Shown here piece after piece: positions 1 to 10,307 of a stretch of DNA of 64,000 bases (position 1 is the first letter of the stretch; every line of letters begins with the position of its first letter). The DNA is from Staphylococcus argenteus (GTDB lineage Bacteria; Bacillota; Bacilli; Staphylococcales; Staphylococcaceae): NCBI RefSeq assembly GCF_000236925.1, contig NC_016941.1:1922001-1986000 (forward strand), given 5' to 3'. The position numbers and the translations under genes are program-made. The notes beneath the pieces are model-generated. The model did no database searches and had not been told where the DNA came from. It saw nothing but the letters and a program-made list of their open reading frames with translations.

Positions 1-1169
1 CTTAGGTGAAACTCTTGCAAAGTGGTAATAATATATATGTTTGCACAACTTCTCAAAACGTTTTATTGTTGCTAAACAAGGTTCAAACCAAATAACAGTG
101 GTAAAAAATTTATCTAATGCTTCATAATTTGAATAATTATGCTGTTTAAAATATGACAAAATGCGTTCTTTCTTGCTATTAGCCAAAGTATCTACCATAT
201 TCAATAATACTTCTTCAGAATATGTTTTATTTGGTTTTATAAAATATCTAGCTTCGTTTTCAACACACCCAATTAATATCGGTATATCTTTCGATAATAC
301 AGGGAAATGTGATTTCGAAATAATCTTTCCATCTGGGATCTGATTCCATATTAAATTTGCAGGTGTATGAACTTGTCCTCTAGGTGGTCGTACACCAGAA
401 TACTTAGTCGAAATATCTAATATCCTTTCAGTTGACACACTTTGAAGTTCTTCGAGGTTATGACTACCTAGCTCTTCAAACATTTTACTTGTTTGTTTAG
501 CTACTTTTTCGTACGTAGGTTCTTCTGAAAACACATACTTTTCAAATCCAGCACTTTGAATGATTGCTTTATGAAATAAACCTTTTGCATTTTTCGCTGA
601 AAATAAATACCTTACTGCTTGTGCTCCGGCTGATTCTCCAAATATTGTTACATTGTCAGGATTACCTCCGAATTTCCGTATATTGTTAGCAACCCATCTT
701 AATGCAGCGATTTGATCTAATACACCAAAATTACAGCCGATATTTGGGTCTGCAATATAACCGAATGCACCTAACCTATTATTAAACGTTACAACTGTTA
801 CTCCATTTTGTACTAATTTTTCTCCATCAAAGGCATCTTCTTACCCTGCACCACCAAGATTACCGCCACCATGTATCCATACCATAACGGGTTGTTCAGC
901 AGTTACATCAATAGTTGTAGACCACACATTTAAGTATAAGCAATCTTCACTTTGCTTTTCAGTACGTAAATTAAAACTAGCACCACCTCTTTGTGGACAC
1001 ACTGGACCAAATTCATTTGCTAGATAAACACCTTTCCATTTTCGTGGCGCTCTCGGCGCCTTCCATCTAAATTACTTACAGGTGGTTCAGCATATGGAAT
1101 TCCTAAAAAATAATACGTATTATTTCGATGAAAACCTTGAATCAATCCACTTTCAATTTTAAGCACCAA
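1..1169 (-). pseudogene. type B carboxylesterase (para-nitrobenzyl-esterase-like), decayed, 3' end outside window
   Basis: Read on the minus strand, the frame opens with TTG-GTG near 1169/1166 and encodes a typical alpha/beta-hydrolase carboxylesterase N-terminus (GIPYAEPP, then SEDCLYLNVW and the oxyanion-hole motif HGGGNLGGAG). Two lesions break it. The frame is lost near 1068-1074, where a short deletion (probably 7 nt between ATTTA repeats, by comparison with the expected 'NLRFRWKAP' family sequence) joins PPVS to RWKAPRAP. An in-frame TAA at 841-843 also replaces the residue after GAG and before EDAF. Downstream the frame stays open to the window edge and includes nucleophile-elbow-like GESAGA coding near 620-640. 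The intact enzyme would hydrolyse carboxylic esters in the cytoplasm; this copy cannot make full-length protein. Confidence 0.85.
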
Positions 1170-1285
1170 AAATCAGCTCTTTCTAAAAACTATATATTTT
1201 TAAAGCAAAATCATTATGATATATCTCAATTTTAATGTAAAGTTATAAACATGAAACTTATCTTTAAGGAGCTGTAATATACAAA

Positions 1286-1837
1286 ATGAACAATGCATTT
1301 GTCGCTCTTGATTTTGAAACAGCAAATGGTAAACGTACTAGTATTTGTTCTGTCGGTATGGTTAAAGTCATTGATAGTCAAATAACAGAAACGTTTCATA
1401 CACTTGTGAACCCACAAGATTACTTTTCACAACAAAATATCAAAGTCCATGGCATTCAACCTGAAGATGTTGAGAGTGCACCTACATTCGACTTTGTATT
1501 TCCATATATGATGCAATTCATTGCAGATTTACCAGTTGTCGCACATAATGCTGCTTTTGATATGAACGTTTTACATCAAAGTATACAAAATATTGGTTTA
1601 CCGACGCCAAATTTAACTTACTTTTGTAGCTATCAACTCGCTAAAAGAACAGTCGATTCTTATCGATACGGTTTGAAACATATGATGGAATTTTATCAAT
1701 TAGATTTTCATGGTCATCACGATGCATTAAATGATGCAAAAGCGTGTGCTATGATTACCTTTAGATTATTGAAAAACTATGAGAATTTAACACATGTAAC
1801 AAATATATATGGTAAAAATTTACAAGATAAAGGCTAG
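1286..1837 (+). CDS. DnaQ-like 3'-5' exonuclease (DEDDh family)
   Basis: This 183-residue protein is a stand-alone exonuclease of the DNA polymerase III epsilon type. The metal-binding motifs are visible: DFE at residues 9-11 (ExoI), HNAAFD at 87-92 (ExoII) and H145 with D150 in HHDALNDAKA (ExoIII, DEDDh type). It should degrade single-stranded DNA or RNA ends 3' to 5'. There is no polymerase-associated or BRCT domain, so its role (repair, proofreading or RNA turnover) cannot be set from sequence. AAGGAG lies about 12 nt upstream of the ATG. It is a lone plus-strand gene converging with dinB across a shared terminator. Confidence 0.85.
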   Translation: MNNAFVALDFETANGKRTSICSVGMVKVIDSQITETFHTLVNPQDYFSQQNIKVHGIQPEDVESAPTFDFVFPYMMQFIADLPVVAHNAAFDMNVLHQSIQNIGLPTPNLTYFCSYQLAKRTVDSYRYGLKHMMEFYQLDFHGHHDALNDAKACAMITFRLLKNYENLTHVTNIYGKNLQDKG

Positions 1838-1850
1838 TATTATATAAAAT

Positions 1851-1893
1851 GCCCTGTAAAATTGACACGTTCTACGTGACAACTTTATAGGGC
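1851..1893. terminator. bidirectional terminator between the exonuclease gene and dinB
   Basis: A near-perfect stem (GCCCTGTAAAATTG-acacg / cgtga-CAACTTTATAGGGC) sits between two convergent genes, with T-rich sequence on both sides, so it can end transcripts from either direction. Confidence 0.75.
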
Positions 1894-1899
1894 GTTTGT

Positions 1900-2970
1900 T
1901 TATATAAAGTCATATATAGTCATATTTTTGTATGTTGATTGTTCAAGATTCCCTACTGTTACACCTATTAGACGTATTGGTACATCTGGATCTTTTAAAT
2001 CATTATAAAGTAAATATGCAATATTATAAATATCATTTTCTGAACTTACGGAGTCTCTCAAACTCATTTGCTTAGACAACGTTTCAAATTGATAGGTTTT
2101 TATTTTTACTGTCACTGTCTTGGCTGATTTCTGTAATTTATTAAGACGTTCAGCAGTTTTTCCTGACAACTCCCAAACTTTTCTCAAAATTTCTTCATCA
2201 TCATTAACATCAGTGGCAAAAGTTCGTTCAGTACCTACTGACTTCCTCACTCTTGTTGATTTTACTTCACTATGATCAATTCCACGCGCTTTATTATATA
2301 AACCACGTCCTCGTTTTCCAAACAAATGAATCAATTCAAATTCACTTTTATTATATAAATCTTTTCCAGTAAAAATGCCATGATCATGCATTACTTTTTT
2401 AGATGCCTTACCAACTCCCGGAAAGTCTCCGATATCTAATGCCATTAATATATCATGAACATTTCGATAGTCGATTACAGTCATGCCATCAGGTTTATTC
2501 ATTCCACTCGCTAATTTTGCTAAAAATTTATTATAAGATACTCCTGCAGAAGCAGTTAATTGTGTTTGTTCCAAAATATCTTTTCTAATATACTGTGCAA
2601 TTTTAGATGCAGGTAAATCTGGCCGTACAAGTTCTGTAATATCGAGGTATGCTTCATCAAGGGACATCGGCTCAACTTTATCTGTATAACTTCGAAATAT
2701 AGACATAATTTGTGCTGATGTTTCTCGGTAAGCACCAAAATTACTTGTGACAAAATATCCATTCGGACACAATTTATGTGCTTGCGACATTGGCATTGCT
2801 GAATGGACACCATATTTACGCGCTTCATATGATGCTGTTGAAACAACGCCTCGATTACTTGCTTTTCCACCAACTATGACAGGTTTACCTTTTAATTTGG
2901 GATTATCTCTCATTTCAACTTGTGCAAAAAAATAATCCATATCTATATGAATAATGCGTCTTTCAGTCAA
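1900..2970 (-). CDS. dinB: DNA polymerase IV (Y-family translesion polymerase)
   Basis: This 356-residue error-prone polymerase bypasses damaged template bases. The Y-family catalytic residues are present: D10 in IDMDYFF and D105-E106 in SLDEAYLD. They are followed by the helix-hairpin-helix stretch ([12 protein letters not shown]) and a little-finger domain in the last about 120 residues. The start is TTG at 2970, preceded at proper spacing by GGAG. I find no GAAC-N4-GTTC LexA box upstream, so SOS control is not supported here. Compared with the S. aureus protein I remember there are roughly a dozen substitutions, mostly conservative, which fits a sister species. Confidence 0.93.
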   Translation of the reverse strand: MTERRIIHIDMDYFFAQVEMRDNPKLKGKPVIVGGKASNRGVVSTASYEARKYGVHSAMPMSQAHKLCPNGYFVTSNFGAYRETSAQIMSIFRSYTDKVEPMSLDEAYLDITELVRPDLPASKIAQYIRKDILEQTQLTASAGVSYNKFLAKLASGMNKPDGMTVIDYRNVHDILMALDIGDFPGVGKASKKVMHDHGIFTGKDLYNKSEFELIHLFGKRGRGLYNKARGIDHSEVKSTRVRKSVGTERTFATDVNDDEEILRKVWELSGKTAERLNKLQKSAKTVTVKIKTYQFETLSKQMSLRDSVSSENDIYNIAYLLYNDLKDPDVPIRLIGVTVGNLEQSTYKNMTIYDFI

Positions 2971-3197
2971 GTGCTCATCTCCGCTTCATACATACCTGTG
3001 AAACTAAAAAGATCTCAATATAATTATACGCTGTATGCAACATTTTTACATGTATCGTGCACATAGCGATAACTACATTGAGATGACTACATTTTTTGAA
3101 ATCCAACGAAAATTCAACGTTATGATGTTGATAGTTTTATAACAAATATTGGGAATTTAACTGCTTTATATTATAAATGTCATTAGACTAAATACTA

Positions 3198-3728
3198 TTA
3201 CTGTATTGGTTTTTGGTGATATAAGTAAATGCTATCTTTATCTTGTTGCACATATTTAAAATTACTAGTTATCGTAAGTGCGACAAGCAGAATATCTATT
3301 AGGCAATATGCTGTATGAATACTAAACATAAAGATAAGTGAAGAATAACCAAATGATTTAATTAAAATGAGCAACACACCGCTTAGGACAAGCAATGGTG
3401 ATAACATTATAATTGAAAATTGCCATTTGTTAAAACATGCGTCTGCTGTTTGAAATAACATTCTATCTTTTTGGATATTAAACATTGGCTTACTATCTTT
3501 TTTAAATACAAGAAATAATACTCTATGGATGAGTTCATGTAAAATTAATAACACGATAAAACCAGCAAAGCCATATATAATATTGATAATTATATTTTGA
3601 TCGACAACCGCTGTCACACCTAAAGCCCATTTATACGTAAATAAAATTACAAATAATGCAATGACAAGTTGTAAGACGACAAATCTTCGCATTCGAAAAT
3701 TATTAGTTGATAAATCGATTTTATGCAT
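3198..3728 (-). CDS. DUF3267-type membrane zincin (putative metallopeptidase)
   Basis: A 176-residue integral membrane protein with four to five hydrophobic segments. The second carries HELIH (residues 64-68), the HExxH zinc signature of DUF3267 proteins, which resemble intramembrane zincins. Substrates are unknown. I chose the ATG at 3728 because GGGAGGG lies 6-7 nt upstream; an upstream in-frame TTG would place that SD inside the gene. It is monocistronic between dinB and rlmCD. Confidence 0.75.
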   Translation of the reverse strand: MHKIDLSTNNFRMRRFVVLQLVIALFVILFTYKWALGVTAVVDQNIIINIIYGFAGFIVLLILHELIHRVLFLVFKKDSKPMFNIQKDRMLFQTADACFNKWQFSIIMLSPLLVLSGVLLILIKSFGYSSLIFMFSIHTAYCLIDILLVALTITSNFKYVQQDKDSIYLYHQKPIQ

Positions 3729-3893
3729 TGCCAACCCTCCCAATAATGACGTTCGTATCTCTTCTTAATGTAAGTATACAATGTCATATTTAATTTAAAA
3801 AGTTCATATCAAGAAAGTAAATTGGCTGTAATAAAATCTTAATAAAAGACATTTTGTCATTACAAATCATGCTACAAAATTTCTCAAATCTGT

Positions 3894-5255
3894 CTATTTC
3901 AAATTGAACAACGCAACTGTTTCAACATGTGTTGTTTGTGGAAACATATCTACTGGTGTTACCTCTTCTAATTGATACTTTTCAGCTAATAATAAAGCAT
4001 CACGTTGTTGTGTCGCTGGGTTACACGAAATATATATAATTCGTTTTGGTTCTAATGTGAGCAATGTCTGAATAAATGTTTCATCACAGCCCTTTCTTGG
4101 CGGATCAACCATAACAACATCTGGTTTAATTCCTTCTGCCTTCCATTTTAAAATAACATCTTCAGCTTTCCCACAGACAAAAGTTGTATTATTGCATTGG
4201 TTTATAGTCGCATTTTGTTGTGCATCTTTAATCGCAGAAGGAACAACTTCAACACCGTAAACATGTTTGGCATGTGGTGCCATGTATAAGCCGATTGTAC
4301 CAATACCGCAATAAGTATCTAATACGACTTCATTCCCAGTTAATTGTGCATAATCAATCGCTTTATTATATAATTTCTCAGTTTGTTCTGAATTGATTTG
4401 ATAAAAAGATTGATCACTAATTTTAAAAGTACTTTCAGATAATTGATCAATAATTGTATCTTTACCATATAATGTTAAAGATTGACGCCCCATAATAACA
4501 TTTGAATGGCTATCATTTATATTTTGTTTAATGCTCGTAACGTTAGGAAATGCTTGTAACATTCTCTGAACAACAGCATCCTTTTGTGGCCATTTTTTAC
4601 CATTAGTAACAAAAATAATCATCATATCATCCGTATGATATCCTGTTCTAACAACTAGATGTCTTATTAATCCTTTTTTCAATTGTTCTTGGTAAATACT
4701 AATATTTAAGTCATTTAAAATAGTTTTAACCACATTCATAACTTCTTGGTGTTGTGTATCTTGAATTAGACAACTTTCCATATCAATAATGTCATGGCTT
4801 CTTTGACGATAAAAGCCCATGATAACTTGTTCTTGTTGGTTTTTACCAACAGGAATCTGTGATTTATTTCTATATCTCCATGGATTATCCATACCAATCG
4901 TATCGTTAATTGTCACATTTTCAAAATGCGCTTTACGCTGAAACAAATTTATTACTTGTTCTTTTTTCATTGCGAGTTGTGCTTCATACGATAAATGTTG
5001 AAGTTGACAACCACCACAACGTTCATAATATATACATGGTGGTTCCACTCGATGCTCACTTTCTGTATTAACAGTCAGCAATTTACCAATCGCGAAGTTC
5101 TTTTTAACTTTAATTACTTTATACTCGATTTGTTCATTGATTAGCGCTTGTGGGATGAAAATAGGAAATCGATCTATTTTTACGACACCATGTCCTTCAT
5201 GCGTTAAATCAACTACCGTCCCTGTTTTAATGTCATTTTTAGCTATCGCTTGCAA
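3894..5255 (-). CDS. rlmCD: 23S rRNA (uracil-C5)-methyltransferase RlmCD
   Basis: A 453-residue RumA/TrmA-family enzyme. An N-terminal TRAM domain (about 5-62) binds RNA. Four cysteines (C74, C80, C83, C162) can ligate the [4Fe-4S] cluster typical of RumA. The SAM site is DTYCGIGTIG (313-322), and the catalytic nucleophile is C411 in YISCNPATQQRD with VDPPRKG before it. In Bacillus the orthologue methylates both U747 and U1939; a single paralogue in this position suggests the same double duty here. The start is TTG at 5255, 6-7 nt after GGAGGT. It lies downstream of dgkB across a hairpin. Confidence 0.9.
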   Translation of the reverse strand: MQAIAKNDIKTGTVVDLTHEGHGVVKIDRFPIFIPQALINEQIEYKVIKVKKNFAIGKLLTVNTESEHRVEPPCIYYERCGGCQLQHLSYEAQLAMKKEQVINLFQRKAHFENVTINDTIGMDNPWRYRNKSQIPVGKNQQEQVIMGFYRQRSHDIIDMESCLIQDTQHQEVMNVVKTILNDLNISIYQEQLKKGLIRHLVVRTGYHTDDMMIIFVTNGKKWPQKDAVVQRMLQAFPNVTSIKQNINDSHSNVIMGRQSLTLYGKDTIIDQLSESTFKISDQSFYQINSEQTEKLYNKAIDYAQLTGNEVVLDTYCGIGTIGLYMAPHAKHVYGVEVVPSAIKDAQQNATINQCNNTTFVCGKAEDVILKWKAEGIKPDVVMVDPPRKGCDETFIQTLLTLEPKRIIYISCNPATQQRDALLLAEKYQLEEVTPVDMFPQTTHVETVALFNLK

Positions 5256-5273
5256 AATTTTACCTCCAAAATG

Positions 5274-5312
5274 AACAGGTTAGGAATATATTTATGTGCT
5301 TCCTAACCTGTT
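5274..5312 (-). terminator. hairpin between dgkB and rlmCD
   Basis: A 13-bp perfect stem (AACAGGTTAGGAA / TTCCTAACCTGTT) immediately precedes the rlmCD ribosome-binding site. The T tract is poor, so it may act as a partial terminator or an mRNA processing/stability element between dgkB and rlmCD. Confidence 0.6.
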
Positions 5313-5341
5313 ATCATTTAATTAAATACTTCGATTTATTC

Positions 5342-6283
5342 TTAAATTAACTTTTCATCAACGTGATCATTATTTATCAATTCTTCATTAACAATATCAT
5401 TTGGTGCAAAAACATCAATATGACGTTCTAAATTCAAGAAATTAGCTGGTAATTTTCCACCATACTCACCATCTACATTTAACTGTAAATCTGTAAATGA
5501 AGAAATATTAATTGCTTTGGCCTTTTCGTATATAACTTTTGGATGTTTTGTATGTTCACCTCGTGAAGCTAATGTCATAATATGTCCTAGTTCTGCAAGA
5601 TTTGATTTTTCAACAATAATTAAAGTAAAGTACCCATCATCCAATTTCGCATCTGGCACTAATTTTTCAAAACCTGCCATTGAATTTGTCAGACCTAAAA
5701 AGAATAATAAAGCTTCTCCTTGGAAAACATTGCCATCATATTCAATTCTTAAATCAACAGCTTTCATTTGAGGTAACATTTCGAAACCTTTAATGTAATA
5801 TGCAAAAGGACCAACGATTGATTTCAACTTACTTGGGGTTTCGTATGAGACTTGAGTCAATTGTCCACCAGCAGCTAAATTGATGAAGTAACGATTATTC
5901 ATTTTACCTATATCTACTTTAGTAGAATGACCTTCAATGATGACGTCTAAAGCACCCATAATGTCGTTAGGTATATGTAAAGCACGTCCAAAATCATTTA
6001 CTGTTCCCATAGGAATAACACCTAATTTAGGACGATTTGGTTTCTCTGCAATGCCATTAACTACTTCGTTTAATGTACCGTCTCCACCGGCAGCGATAAT
6101 TATATCGTAGTTTTGATGCATAGCTCTTTCTGCTTCTAGTGTGGCATCACCTATTTTTTCGGTTGCATATGCACTCGTTTCATATCCCGCTTTTTCTAAT
6201 TTTATTAAGGCATCAGGTAAATCTCTTTTAAATTGTTCTTTGCCTGATGTCGGGTTATAAATGATTCTTGCACGTTTCCTCAT
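5342..6283 (-). CDS. dgkB: diacylglycerol kinase
   Basis: A 313-residue soluble lipid kinase of the DagK/LCB5 family. The N-terminal nucleotide-binding lobe carries YNPTSGKEQ (9-17) and the GGDGTLNEV loop (66-74), and a C-terminal beta-sandwich follows. It phosphorylates diacylglycerol, the by-product of lipoteichoic-acid synthesis by LtaS, to phosphatidic acid, returning it to phospholipid synthesis at the membrane. The ATG at 6283 has GAGGGA upstream. Its end lies 86 bp before rlmCD, so the two may be partly cotranscribed. Confidence 0.93.
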   Translation of the reverse strand: MRKRARIIYNPTSGKEQFKRDLPDALIKLEKAGYETSAYATEKIGDATLEAERAMHQNYDIIIAAGGDGTLNEVVNGIAEKPNRPKLGVIPMGTVNDFGRALHIPNDIMGALDVIIEGHSTKVDIGKMNNRYFINLAAGGQLTQVSYETPSKLKSIVGPFAYYIKGFEMLPQMKAVDLRIEYDGNVFQGEALLFFLGLTNSMAGFEKLVPDAKLDDGYFTLIIVEKSNLAELGHIMTLASRGEHTKHPKVIYEKAKAINISSFTDLQLNVDGEYGGKLPANFLNLERHIDVFAPNDIVNEELINNDHVDEKLI

Positions 6284-6690
6284 ATCTTATCCCTCTACTT
6301 AAAATTCATATATTTTATATTAATTGATCTTTTATACGATAAAGGTATATACCATATACTTGTATACTTAGTGTGATTTCAACACACTTTTTTACCTTTA
6401 TAAACGCTTATGCTTCGTTCACGACATATCTTTATGTACTTGGGCTACTATAAACATTGTCCAAGTAATGTAATATCGACTATATTTTGATTGTCATTTT
6501 TGATATTCTCTCTTAAAAATGAAGTTGTAAATATAAAGTTGTCTTTATACAAAAATGTTTTATACCTTTATATTATACAGTTTGCCTTTATATAATTAAA
6601 GCTAACGCATTAATAAAATTAATATTTTTAGTAATCATATGAACTATGAATAATCGATTAAACTATATCATTTTTTGATAGCTATGAAGA
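6284..6690. other. intergenic region upstream of dgkB
   Basis: No gene is seen. AGTGTG/CACACT with a loop and TTTTTT on the plus strand (about 6370-6396) looks like a small terminator antisense to the dgkB leader. A second imperfect hairpin with arms ACTTGG/CCAAGT lies near 6438-6467. No open frame with a ribosome-binding site is present. Confidence 0.4.
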
Positions 6691-6726
6691 AACCCTTGAT
6701 TGCAGCGATTTCTGCAATCAAGGGTT
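6691..6726 (-). terminator. terminator of the gatCAB operon
   Basis: The stem AACCCTTGATTGCAG / CTGCAATCAAGGGTT lies 11 nt past the gatB stop codon and is followed by a pyrimidine-rich tail on the minus strand. Confidence 0.8.
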
Positions 6727-6737
6727 GTTATTTAACA

Positions 6738-8165
6738 TTATCTTTTATCTAATTCTTGTTTTAATAGTTGATTTACTAATTGAGGGTTAGCTTGACCTTT
6801 TGAAGCTTTCATAATTTGACCAACTAAGAAGCCCATAGCTTTACCTTTACCATTTTTGTAATCTTCAACTGATTGTTCATTATTATCTAATGCTTCATTT
6901 ACAAATTTTAAAAGTGTTGCTTCGTCAGAAATTTGAACTAAGCCATTGTCTTCCATAATTTGTTTAGCATTTCCACCTTTTGCTGCTAACTCTGGGAAGA
7001 CTTTCTTAGCAATTTTACTACTCATTGTTCCATCTTCGATAAGTTTAATCATACCAGCTAGATTTTCAGGTGTAAGTTTAGTATCTAATAACTCTACTTG
7101 GTTTTTGTTTAAATACTCATTTACGCCACCCATTAACCAGTTTGATGTTAATTTAACATCAGCACCGTGTTCAATTGTTGACTCAAAGAAATCAGACATT
7201 TCCTTAGTCAAAGTTAAAACATGTGCATCATATGCAGGTAAGCCTAGTTCATTTACATATTTAGCTTTACGCTCGTCTGGTAATTCAGGAATTGTTTGAC
7301 GAACTCGTTCTTTCCAAGCTTCATCAATATACAAAGGTACGATATCTGGTTCTGGGAAGTAACGATAATCATCAGAACCTTCTTTTACACGCATTAAAAT
7401 TGTTTTACCAGTAGACTCATCAAATCGACGTGTTTCTTGTCCGATTTCTCCACCATTTAACAATTCTTCTTCTTGGCGTTTTTCTTCATATTCTAATCCT
7501 TTTCTCACAAAGTTAAATGAGTTCAAGTTTTTCAATTCGGCTTTTGTACCAAATTTCTCTTGACCATATGGTCGTAATGAAATATTAGCATCACAACGTA
7601 AAGATCCTTCTTCCATCTTAACGTCAGATACGCCTGTATATTGAATAATTGAACGTAACTTTTCTAAATAAGCATACGCTTCTTTAGGAGAACGAATATC
7701 GGGTTCAGATACGATTTCAATTAATGGTGTACCTTGTCGGTTCAAATCAACTAATGAATACTCACCTTTATGAGTTGATTTACCCGCATCTTCTTCCATA
7801 TGAAGACGTGTAATACCGATACGTTTTGTCTCACCATCTACTTCAATATCAATGTAACCATTTTCACCTATTGGTTGATCAAATTGTGAAATTTGATATG
7901 CTTTCGGATTATCTGGATAGAAATAGTTTTTACGGTCAAATTTTGATTCTGTCGCAATTTCCATATTTAGTGCCATTGCTGCACGCATTGCCCAGTCTAC
8001 TGCACGTTTATTAACAACTGGTAAGACACCTGGATATGCTAAGTCGATAACATTTGTATTTGAGTTAGGTTCTGCCCCAAAATGTGCTGGTGATGGTGAA
8101 AACATTTTTGAGTCCGTTTTTAACTCAACGTGAACTTCAAGTCCTATTACTGTTTCAAAATGCAT
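6738..8165 (-). CDS. gatB: Asp-tRNA(Asn)/Glu-tRNA(Gln) amidotransferase subunit B
   Basis: A 475-residue GatB. It phosphorylates the misacylated Glu or Asp on tRNA and channels ammonia from GatA, giving Gln-tRNA(Gln) or Asn-tRNA(Asn). The GatB signature around [11 protein letters not shown] and [18 protein letters not shown] is intact, and the C-terminal YqeY-like tRNA-binding region is complete. AAGGAG lies 8 nt before the ATG at 8165; the longer frame from 8174 would start inside the SD region. It is the last gene of gatC-gatA-gatB. Confidence 0.97.
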   Translation of the reverse strand: MHFETVIGLEVHVELKTDSKMFSPSPAHFGAEPNSNTNVIDLAYPGVLPVVNKRAVDWAMRAAMALNMEIATESKFDRKNYFYPDNPKAYQISQFDQPIGENGYIDIEVDGETKRIGITRLHMEEDAGKSTHKGEYSLVDLNRQGTPLIEIVSEPDIRSPKEAYAYLEKLRSIIQYTGVSDVKMEEGSLRCDANISLRPYGQEKFGTKAELKNLNSFNFVRKGLEYEEKRQEEELLNGGEIGQETRRFDESTGKTILMRVKEGSDDYRYFPEPDIVPLYIDEAWKERVRQTIPELPDERKAKYVNELGLPAYDAHVLTLTKEMSDFFESTIEHGADVKLTSNWLMGGVNEYLNKNQVELLDTKLTPENLAGMIKLIEDGTMSSKIAKKVFPELAAKGGNAKQIMEDNGLVQISDEATLLKFVNEALDNNEQSVEDYKNGKGKAMGFLVGQIMKASKGQANPQLVNQLLKQELDKR

Positions 8166-8177
8166 GATTTCCACTCC

Positions 8178-9635
8178 TTATAATTTTTCATAAACGTCAT
8201 GTAAATTGTATTGTGTTTCATATTGATAAGCGACACGATATAACGTTTTTTCATCGAATGGTTTACCAATGAATTGTAAACCGATTGGTCGGCCATTTGA
8301 TTGTCCACAAGGAACAGAAATACCAGGTAATCCAGCTAAGTTTACTGGTGTTGTTAATAAATCATTGGCATACATTGTCAATGGATCATCAATTTCTTCG
8401 CCTAAGTTGAATGCAGTTGTAGGTGTTGTTGGACCAACTACTACATCATAATTTTCGAATACTTTATCAAAATCATTTTTGATTAATGTTCTAACTTTTT
8501 GAGATTTTTTATAGTATGCATCGTAATATCCTGAACTTAATGCAAATGTACCTAAGAAAATACGACGTTTAACTTCTTTACCAAAACCTTCAGATCTTGA
8601 CATTTTATATAATTCTTCTAAAGAATGTGCATCTTTAGAGTGATATCCATAACGGATACCATCAAAACGTGAAAGATTTGATGAAGCTTCTGATGACGCG
8701 ATAACATAGTAAGATGGGATACCAAATTTTGTATTTGGTAATGATACTTCTTCTACAATAGCGCCTAAAGACTTTAATGTATCTACAGCATTATTAACTG
8801 CTTCTTTAACATCTGCTGCTACACCTTCACCTAAATATTCTTTAGGTAATGCAACTTTTAGCCCTTTAATATCTTTACCGATATCAGATGTAAAATCTAC
8901 ATCTTCAACAGGTGCACTTGTAGAATCATTTGCGTCTAAGCCTGAAATTGCTTCTAATACTAATGCATTATCTTTTACATTACGTGTTAATGGCCCAATT
9001 TGATCTAGTGAAGATGCGAAAGCAACTAATCCAAATCGAGATACGCGACCATAAGTTGGTTTCATACCAACAATACCGCAATATGCTGCTGGTTGTCTGA
9101 TTGAACCACCAGTATCTGATCCTAAACTAAATGGTACTAAGCCTGCTGCAACCGCTGCTGCAGATCCACCTGACGAACCACCAGGTACAGCTTTATGATC
9201 AAATGGGTTAACTGTCTTTTTGAAATATGATGTTTCAGTTGAACCACCCATTGCGAACTCATCCATATTTAATTTACCGATCAAAACAGCATTTTCACCA
9301 TGTAATTTTTCCATTACAGTTGATTCATAAATTGGTACAAAGCCTTCTAACATTTTACTTGCACAAGTTGTTTCTAAACCATTAGTAATAATGTTATCTT
9401 TTATCCCCATTGGAATACCAAATAATTTGCCATCCATTTGGTCCTTAGCTTGTAATTCATCTAACTCTTGTGCTTTTTTCATCGCATTTTCTTTATCTAA
9501 TGCTAAAAATGACTTGATTGTTGGATCAGTCTCTTCAATTGCATCATATATATCTTTAACAACATCAGATGGTTTAATTTTTTTGTTTTTAATTAAAGTT
9601 AATAAATTCTCAACCGATTCGTAACGAATACTCAT
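8178..9635 (-). CDS. gatA: Asp-tRNA(Asn)/Glu-tRNA(Gln) amidotransferase subunit A
   Basis: A 485-residue amidase-signature enzyme that hydrolyses glutamine to supply ammonia to GatB. The catalytic triad Lys79 (MGIKDN), cis-Ser154 ([10 protein letters not shown]) and Ser178 (DTGGSIR) is in place with the published S. aureus spacing. The start ATG at 9635 has GAGGAGG upstream within the gatC coding end, and gatC stops one base before it, so translation is probably coupled. A longer in-frame start at 9653 lies inside gatC and lacks an SD. Confidence 0.97.
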   Translation of the reverse strand: MSIRYESVENLLTLIKNKKIKPSDVVKDIYDAIEETDPTIKSFLALDKENAMKKAQELDELQAKDQMDGKLFGIPMGIKDNIITNGLETTCASKMLEGFVPIYESTVMEKLHGENAVLIGKLNMDEFAMGGSTETSYFKKTVNPFDHKAVPGGSSGGSAAAVAAGLVPFSLGSDTGGSIRQPAAYCGIVGMKPTYGRVSRFGLVAFASSLDQIGPLTRNVKDNALVLEAISGLDANDSTSAPVEDVDFTSDIGKDIKGLKVALPKEYLGEGVAADVKEAVNNAVDTLKSLGAIVEEVSLPNTKFGIPSYYVIASSEASSNLSRFDGIRYGYHSKDAHSLEELYKMSRSEGFGKEVKRRIFLGTFALSSGYYDAYYKKSQKVRTLIKNDFDKVFENYDVVVGPTTPTTAFNLGEEIDDPLTMYANDLLTTPVNLAGLPGISVPCGQSNGRPIGLQFIGKPFDEKTLYRVAYQYETQYNLHDVYEKL

Positions 9636-9636
9636 C

Positions 9637-9939
9637 TTACGCGTCCTCCTCATTCATGATTGTAGGCACTTTAAATTGTCCATCTTCTGTTTCTTTGGCA
9701 TTTTTCAAAGCTAACTCTTGCGGAATACCTTTGATTGCTTTATCTTCACGTAAAACGTTTTGTAAATCTAAAACGTGATATGTAGGTTCTACGCCTTCTG
9801 TATCTGCGCTATCATTTTGTTTTGCAAAATCTAAAATACTTTCTAATGTGTTGGCCATTTCTTCCGTTTCTTCAGGAGAAATTTGAAGTCGTGCAAGATT
9901 TGCAATATGCTCAACTTCTTCACGTGTTACTTTTGTCAT
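9637..9939 (-). CDS. gatC: Asp-tRNA(Asn)/Glu-tRNA(Gln) amidotransferase subunit C
   Basis: A 100-residue GatC, the small belt subunit that holds GatA and GatB together. It shows the usual opening ([15 protein letters not shown]) and the conserved [17 protein letters not shown] stretch. The ATG at 9939 follows AAAGGAGG by about 9 nt. It is the first gene of the operon; AT-rich sequence upstream should hold the promoter. Confidence 0.96.
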
Positions 9940-10307
9940 TAATAAAAGCCTCCTTTTATTCATTCATCACTAAATTGTATCAAATTTCCAATTAAAAATC
10001 TAAGTATTTATGAGATTCAGCTATAAATTTATACAATCTGTATAGGTTTACTCACTCATCAGAAGTTCACTTTTTCCAAGCATTTAAACTCACTTTATAT
10101 TCTGAACATATGAAATCAATATTATGTTTATGCAATAAAAATCATAAAAATTTGCTTAAGCGCAAATTATACGTAAGCGTTTTCTTTGTTGCTACAAAAG
10201 TATTTTCAAATGAATAAATTTAATTTTCCTACTTTTCTAAACATTTATCTTTATGTATAATGTTTTCAAGTAACTAAATTATAAATTAAATAAAGGGAGT
10301 GTTTATC
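9940..10307. promoter_or_regulatory. divergent gatC / putP intergenic region
   Basis: The two genes diverge here. For putP a sigma-A-like promoter is visible: TTTTCT (10233-10238), 17 nt, TATAAT (10256-10261). An imperfect palindrome (TTTGC-TTAAGC-GCAAA, 10152-10167) and a cre-like sequence (GTAAGCGTTTTC, about 10173-10184) lie upstream and could bind regulators such as CcpA. The cre match lacks consensus ends and is weak. Confidence 0.4.

Noticed and set aside
2971..3060. LexA box for dinB
   Set aside because: No GAAC-N4-GTTC pattern is present upstream of the TTG start.
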